Source of the DNA: Flavobacterium profundi
GTDB taxonomy: Bacteria > Bacteroidota > Bacteroidia > Flavobacteriales > Flavobacteriaceae
NCBI RefSeq assembly: GCF_006491645.1
Contig: NZ_VDCZ01000012.1
Span: 1-64,000 of the forward strand
DNA length: 64,000 bases
Direction: 5' to 3'
In this document: in pieces, positions 60,536-64,000 of the stretch
Layout of the letters: the number at the start of each line of letters is the position of its first letter
Position numbering within the stretch: the stretch's first letter is position 1
Program-made: the position numbers and the translations under genes
The notes under the pieces: generated by a model
What the model saw: the letters and a program-made list of their open reading frames with translations, nothing else
Databases searched by the model: none
Told to the model about the DNA's origin: nothing

Positions 60536-61300
60536 TTAATGTACATCGATGCCATCAAAATAAATTTCTGTGATTGCGGTATCATCATATTTTTCACCTT
60601 TGTAAACTTCTACAATTTCGAATGTAATTGTCCACCAAGGTTGTTTTTGTAAAGAATTGAAATCTTCTCTATTGCTATTCCCAAGAGGATCAAAGTAAAA
60701 TGATTGTTCATTTTTCGAGTCTTCTAAATGGAGTAAAGCAAAGGGTATATCATTTAAATACATTTTTAACTTCTTAACTCTCGAATTCTCTCTCCAAATT
60801 TTATCTGATTTAACATAACCATTTACAATTATAATTTCAGTAATTCTTGGATTTTCAGGAGGAAAATGATAAGTAATTGTTTCACCTATTCCGTAGCCAG
60901 AAACCCCTTCTATCCATGCTGTTTTATAATTTAAATCATGAATGTTTTTAGGAATATAGTTAATCTCTTTATTCGTTTTTAAGGCAGACGAAGCAGAGAT
61001 TGTATCCAAACCACCACCACAATACCAACTACAACCTACTCCTAAAACATCCCAATATCCTTCTCTGTCTTCTAAACAGTCTTCATATTGTTTTTTTTCT
61101 TCAGGCGTAAGACGTTCTTTTTTCTTTTGATTTATTTTTTCAAAAAGAGTCTTACAATCTTCAATGCTTTTTTCAAAGGCTAATTCACCAGCAGGACTTT
61201 TTTCAATCAAAGAACCTAATTTAGGTTTCATTTCTTTTATATTCTGACTAAAACTAATTGAATTATATAAAAAGAAAAGAGTCAAAAAAGCTATTCTCAT
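60536..61300 (-). CDS. Secreted protein with NADase-type glycan-binding domain
   Basis: 254 residues from the ATG at 61300 (a TTG two codons upstream is less likely), with a signal peptide (IAFLTLFFLYNSISFSQ). Residues ~25-80 are helical and charged. The C-terminal domain is the discoidin-like NADase-type glycan-binding module: KNIHDLNYKTAWIEGVSGYG, IGETITYHF, ITEIIIVNGYVKSDKIWREN and SRVKKLKMYLND, ending TAITEIYFDG. It likely binds carbohydrate or envelope glycan. No catalytic domain is visible beside it. Its start is preceded by a TATTTTTG element. Confidence 0.78.
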   Translation of the reverse strand: MRIAFLTLFFLYNSISFSQNIKEMKPKLGSLIEKSPAGELAFEKSIEDCKTLFEKINQKKKERLTPEEKKQYEDCLEDREGYWDVLGVGCSWYCGGGLDTISASSALKTNKEINYIPKNIHDLNYKTAWIEGVSGYGIGETITYHFPPENPRITEIIIVNGYVKSDKIWRENSRVKKLKMYLNDIPFALLHLEDSKNEQSFYFDPLGNSNREDFNSLQKQPWWTITFEIVEVYKGEKYDDTAITEIYFDGIDVH

Positions 61301-61328
61301 TATCAATTATTTATATTTGGTTACCTTA

Positions 61329-61336
61329 CAAAAATA
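61329..61336 (-). promoter_or_regulatory. -7 promoter element for the glycan-binding protein gene
   Basis: Reads TATTTTTG on the minus strand, 28 bases before the ATG at 61300. Confidence 0.45.
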
Positions 61337-61423
61337 GATTAAAAAAAGTGGTTTTGATACAAAGATTATTAAAATTGTGAATATCTATTTTTAAAATTAA
61401 CAAGCTATTTTTTGATTAAAAAG

Positions 61424-61431
61424 TATCTTTG
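61424..61431 (+). promoter_or_regulatory. -7 promoter element for the DUF4494 gene
   Basis: TATCTTTG matches TAnnTTTG and ends 22 bases before the ATG at 61454. Confidence 0.55.
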
Positions 61432-61453
61432 GCCTCCTTAAAAAATAAAGAAT

Positions 61454-62023
61454 ATGAGTGCAACTTGGTATGAATGTAAAGTAAAGTATAGAAAAATAGA
61501 TGAAAACGGCGTGCAAAAAGTAGTAACCGAACCTTATTTGGTCGATGCGATTTCCTATACTGAAGCCGAAAGAAGAATCAATGAAGAAATGGCAGCCTAT
61601 GTGAGTGAAGAATTTAAGATTACCAATATTAAATTTGCCAATTATTCTGAAATTCATCCGTTTGAAAAAGCGGATCGATGGTTCAAATCTAAAGTAGCTT
61701 TGGTAGCTTATGATGAAGAAAGTGGAAAAGAACGTAAAACGAATATCTATTTATTGGTACAAGCCAATGATGTAAAAGAAGCCTACGATAATACGCTTCA
61801 TGCGATGCAAAATACTATGGGCGATTATACCATTCCTGCTATTGCAGAATCTCCAATTATGGATGTTTTTCCTTATTTTAGTGGAGAAGAAGCGGATTTG
61901 GAAGCCTTAGAAAAATTTAACGCTGTTAAAGCTTCAAAATTAGAAATACAAGAAATGGAAGATTCATTGGATTTTGAAGAAGCAGTGGACGAATTTGTAA
62001 TTGAAGAAGATATAGACTCTTAA
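61454..62023 (+). CDS. DUF4494 protein
   Basis: 189 residues. The start (MSATWYECKVKYRKIDENGV) and YTEAERRINEEMAAYVSEEF are the hallmark of DUF4494, a Bacteroidota-specific family. The segment KTNIYLLVQANDVKEAYDNT suggests a ferredoxin-like or RRM-like fold. The function is unknown. The C-terminal ~35 residues form an acidic tail (DSLDFEEAVDEFVIEEDIDS). Own promoter and terminator. Confidence 0.92.
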   Translation: MSATWYECKVKYRKIDENGVQKVVTEPYLVDAISYTEAERRINEEMAAYVSEEFKITNIKFANYSEIHPFEKADRWFKSKVALVAYDEESGKERKTNIYLLVQANDVKEAYDNTLHAMQNTMGDYTIPAIAESPIMDVFPYFSGEEADLEALEKFNAVKASKLEIQEMEDSLDFEEAVDEFVIEEDIDS

Positions 62024-62033
62024 GAAAATATAA

Positions 62034-62066
62034 AAAACCTGATTTATCGTTGTTTAAATCGGGTTT
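62034..62066. terminator. Bidirectional rho-independent terminator
   Basis: AAAACCTGATTTA (62034-62046) pairs with TAAATCGGGTTTT (62054-62066), with one G-T pair, and A/T tracts on both sides. It lies between the DUF4494 gene and the convergent hydrolase gene. Confidence 0.85.
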
Positions 62067-62083
62067 TTTTTAAGCAAGCTTAA

Positions 62084-63082
62084 TTATTTATTGTTTAACC
62101 ATTTTTTTATTGCGTTAAGTGCTGTTTCGTCCATGTTATATAAAGAGTCTCCAATAACAGCATTTTTATCGGTCAACCAATGATTAAGATCTTTCAAAAT
62201 TTGAACCTCAATATTTTGATTATTAAATTTTCGAAGTAAATCTATTTCTTTCTCATAGTCTATAATTTTATTTTTCGTACCAGTTAAATAAAGTACAGGA
62301 ATTGAGATAGTTTCTACTACACTTTCTAAATTAGTGGTTAACATTTCAACTAAAAGATCATCTTGAATAATTGCTGAACATTTTTTATTAAACCCTTTTT
62401 CTTTTATATATTTTTTTATATTACTTTGGTTAAATAATTTATTGTTTGAAATAATTTTGAATAGGCCTTCAAGAAATACTAAAGTTTCTTCTTTAGATTT
62501 ATCCTTTCTCATAATTTCAGGAATTATTTTCTCATAATCCATTTTTATTTGATTCGTAACAAAAGCACCATTTTTTATTATTGGAGTTTCAATTAAAATA
62601 ATGAAATCAGGAATTGATTTATTTTGAATAATATCTAAGGTTGCAATTCCTCCAAGACTATGGCCTATTATACCTATTTTCATATTTTTATAGGAATCTT
62701 TTAAATATTTAAAGACAAAGTTTAAATCTTCTGATAAATCTTTTGCCAATTCAGAATATTTGCCTTCCGATTTGCCAATACCTCTTTCATCAAATCGATA
62801 TACTGCTATTCCTTCTTTTAATAAACTAGCTGCCAATTTGAAATGGGAATTTCTTGTGTCTTTCCCACTTCCTGGAACAATAATTACTATTTTATTGAAT
62901 TCTTTTTTAGGTTGTAGGAGCGTACCAGAGAGTATTATTTTTTTAATTGTATTATCAATATTGATTTCTGTGGAAATATAATTTTCAATAGAATCAACTT
63001 CTTTTTCATAAGTAAAGATATTTTGAGAATTTGCAACAATGGAAAAGAATAGAAGAAAAAGAATTTTTTTAGAGATAAACAT
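62084..63082 (-). CDS. Secreted alpha/beta hydrolase (serine hydrolase)
   Basis: 332 residues with a signal peptide (ILFLLFFSIVANSQ). The oxyanion-hole segment is IIVPGSGKDTRN (about 67-78) and the nucleophile elbow GHSLGGIATLDI (about 144-155). The Asp and His of the triad fall in TGTKNKIIDYE and LNHWLTDKN. It resembles the serine-aminopeptidase/prolyl-oligopeptidase-like hydrolases (DUF1100/Hydrolase_4 type) that act on esters or peptides. The substrate is unknown. Monocistronic. Confidence 0.9.
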   Translation of the reverse strand: MFISKKILFLLFFSIVANSQNIFTYEKEVDSIENYISTEINIDNTIKKIILSGTLLQPKKEFNKIVIIVPGSGKDTRNSHFKLAASLLKEGIAVYRFDERGIGKSEGKYSELAKDLSEDLNFVFKYLKDSYKNMKIGIIGHSLGGIATLDIIQNKSIPDFIILIETPIIKNGAFVTNQIKMDYEKIIPEIMRKDKSKEETLVFLEGLFKIISNNKLFNQSNIKKYIKEKGFNKKCSAIIQDDLLVEMLTTNLESVVETISIPVLYLTGTKNKIIDYEKEIDLLRKFNNQNIEVQILKDLNHWLTDKNAVIGDSLYNMDETALNAIKKWLNNK

Positions 63083-63183
63083 TTTTTTTAATTATGATTT
63101 TTTTATTTTTTTGGATATAACAAATTTTATAAAAATATTTTGATACGTTTCTACAGGAATTAATTAGAAATATGAAAAACAAC

Positions 63184-64000
63184 TTATTCTTCAGTCACAA
63201 TTCCCTTCCCATTTCGAGACCATTCACTCCAAGAGCCTACATATAAATTAGGTAGAGATAAGCCTGCACTTGCAATAGCTAATAGGGTATGACAAGCCGT
63301 AACTCCTGAACCACAATGCACGATTTGATTTTCAATTGGAATATTTCCTAAAATTGCTTCATATTTTTCTTTCAATAGGGAAGGAGACAAAAACAAACCA
63401 TTTTCATCCAAATTAGTCGAAAAAGGCACATTCACAGCATTCGGAATATGACCCGCAACCAAGTCTAAAGGCTCTACATGACCTTTGTATCGAGCCGTTT
63501 CTCGAACATCAATAATGATGGCATCGGGATTTGTAGTTGCTTTTTCTACTTCATCCATCGTAACTTGTGGTAATTGCCAATTCGTGACAGGATAAAGTCC
63601 CACTTTTTCCGCCTTTTCAATGCCTTTTGCTAATGGAAATCCAATAGCTTCAGCAGTACTTTTTCCACCATTCAAAACCTGAATTTTTTCATGACCAATT
63701 GCTTTTAACATCCACCAAAAACGTGCAGCAGCATTCGCTCCGCTTTTATCATCATACACCACTACATGACTTTCAGGAGTAATACCTAATGCACCAACAA
63801 CTTTTGAAAATTGTTCCAAAGTAGGCAAAGGATGACGACCACCTTCAGCAACATCTTCTTTAATAGCTGCCAATTGCGTATTCAAATCGACAAACAAAGC
63901 ACCTTGTAAATGACTTGCCAAGTAATTGTTAAAAGCTTCTTTACCATTACTAGCATCGATGAGTACGAGCTTTTTAGTTTCTAGTAAAGCGAGAAGTTCG
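63184..64000 (-). CDS. Sulfurtransferase with two rhodanese domains (N-terminus cut by window edge)
   Basis: Transfers sulfane sulfur from thiosulfate or 3-mercaptopyruvate to thiophilic acceptors. The frame is open to the right edge, and residues encoded beyond 63921 (LVLIDASNGKEAFNNYLASH) clearly belong to the first rhodanese domain, so the true start is outside the window. The domain with VVVYDDKSGANAAARFWWML is the inactive N-terminal half. The C-terminal half has IIIDVRETARYKGHVEPLDL and the catalytic Cys in IVHCGSGVTACH. The CGSGVT loop is the 3-mercaptopyruvate-type pattern (SseA-like). Confidence 0.92.
   Translation of the reverse strand, partial: ELLALLETKKLVLIDASNGKEAFNNYLASHLQGALFVDLNTQLAAIKEDVAEGGRHPLPTLEQFSKVVGALGITPESHVVVYDDKSGANAAARFWWMLKAIGHEKIQVLNGGKSTAEAIGFPLAKGIEKAEKVGLYPVTNWQLPQVTMDEVEKATTNPDAIIIDVRETARYKGHVEPLDLVAGHIPNAVNVPFSTNLDENGLFLSPSLLKEKYEAILGNIPIENQIVHCGSGVTACHTLLAIASAGLSLPNLYVGSWSEWSRNGKGIVTEE

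Overview
The window is chromosomal DNA of a flavobacterium (family Flavobacteriaceae, probably Flavobacterium or a close relative). The DNA is AT-rich. Almost every isolated gene has the Bacteroidota -7 promoter element TAnnTTTG a few tens of bases upstream. Many products belong to families typical of this group: the long-form GAPDH, DUF4494, DUF2279, the PadR/PspC/head-GIN cluster, a DnaJ with a shortened zinc finger, SusC-like plug segments and the NADase-type glycan-binding domain. No rRNA, tRNA, CRISPR array or prophage is visible. The only clear mobile element is the end of an IS3-family insertion sequence cut by the left edge.

Layout. 1-8.3 kb: IS3 end, gap, a PagL-like lipid A deacylase, an HtrA/DegP protease, then a tight run dapF - GNAT - mltG - DUF2279 protein, and a secreted lysozyme-fold protein. 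8.3-14.6 kb: two leftward groups, one with an rRNA methyltransferase-like protein, a low-molecular-weight phosphatase and dnaA, the other with ribD, a HAD phosphatase, an EamA transporter and a YigZ protein. 14.7-20.3 kb: GNAT, prmC, an FtsX/MacB permease, a four-helix-bundle (23S rRNA intervening-sequence-type) gene bracketed by inverted heptamer arrays, hisS and trxB. 20.4-21.9 kb: an XRE regulator, a small peptide with a double-glycine-type leader and a glutaminyl cyclotransferase. 21.9-26.3 kb: the envelope-stress-like padR/pspC/head-GIN cluster with a tetranucleotide repeat in the padR leader. 26.4-34.6 kb: thioesterase-like and SDR proteins, YceI, grpE-dnaJ, a NatAB-like ABC exporter and an MscS channel. 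34.7-42.4 kb: a sigma-54 activator, a half-length DEAD-box protein, a second YceI, a probable small RNA, a TPR histidine kinase with an AraC-type response regulator, and an ABC-F protein. 42.5-48.2 kb: an ECF sigma factor followed by an unusual anti-sigma/SusC-plug/VWA fusion, a second plug-bearing protein, a FEKKY-like protein, a haem-binding protein and a TonB-C-like protein. 48.3-54.5 kb: PPK2, MATE efflux pump, a small acidic protein, a membrane protein/histidine kinase/response regulator operon and two paralogous secreted proteins. 54.6-64 kb: meaB, an AEC transporter, a GlcD-type oxidase, an outer-membrane barrel, ndk, hypotheticals, DUF4494, an alpha/beta hydrolase and a rhodanese cut by the right edge.

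Most of the window is ordinary core genome. The parts most worth a second look are the leader-peptide/cyclotransferase locus at 20.4-21.9 kb, the orphan promoter-hairpin-terminator unit at 37.6-37.7 kb (candidate small RNA), the heptamer-flanked four-helix-bundle cassette at 17.34-17.84 kb, the ECF sigma/plug-VWA cluster at 44.1-48.2 kb and the 29-bp palindrome that encodes the C-termini of two convergent genes at 50.9 kb. All calls rest on reading the sequence and on recall of protein families; no database search was run.
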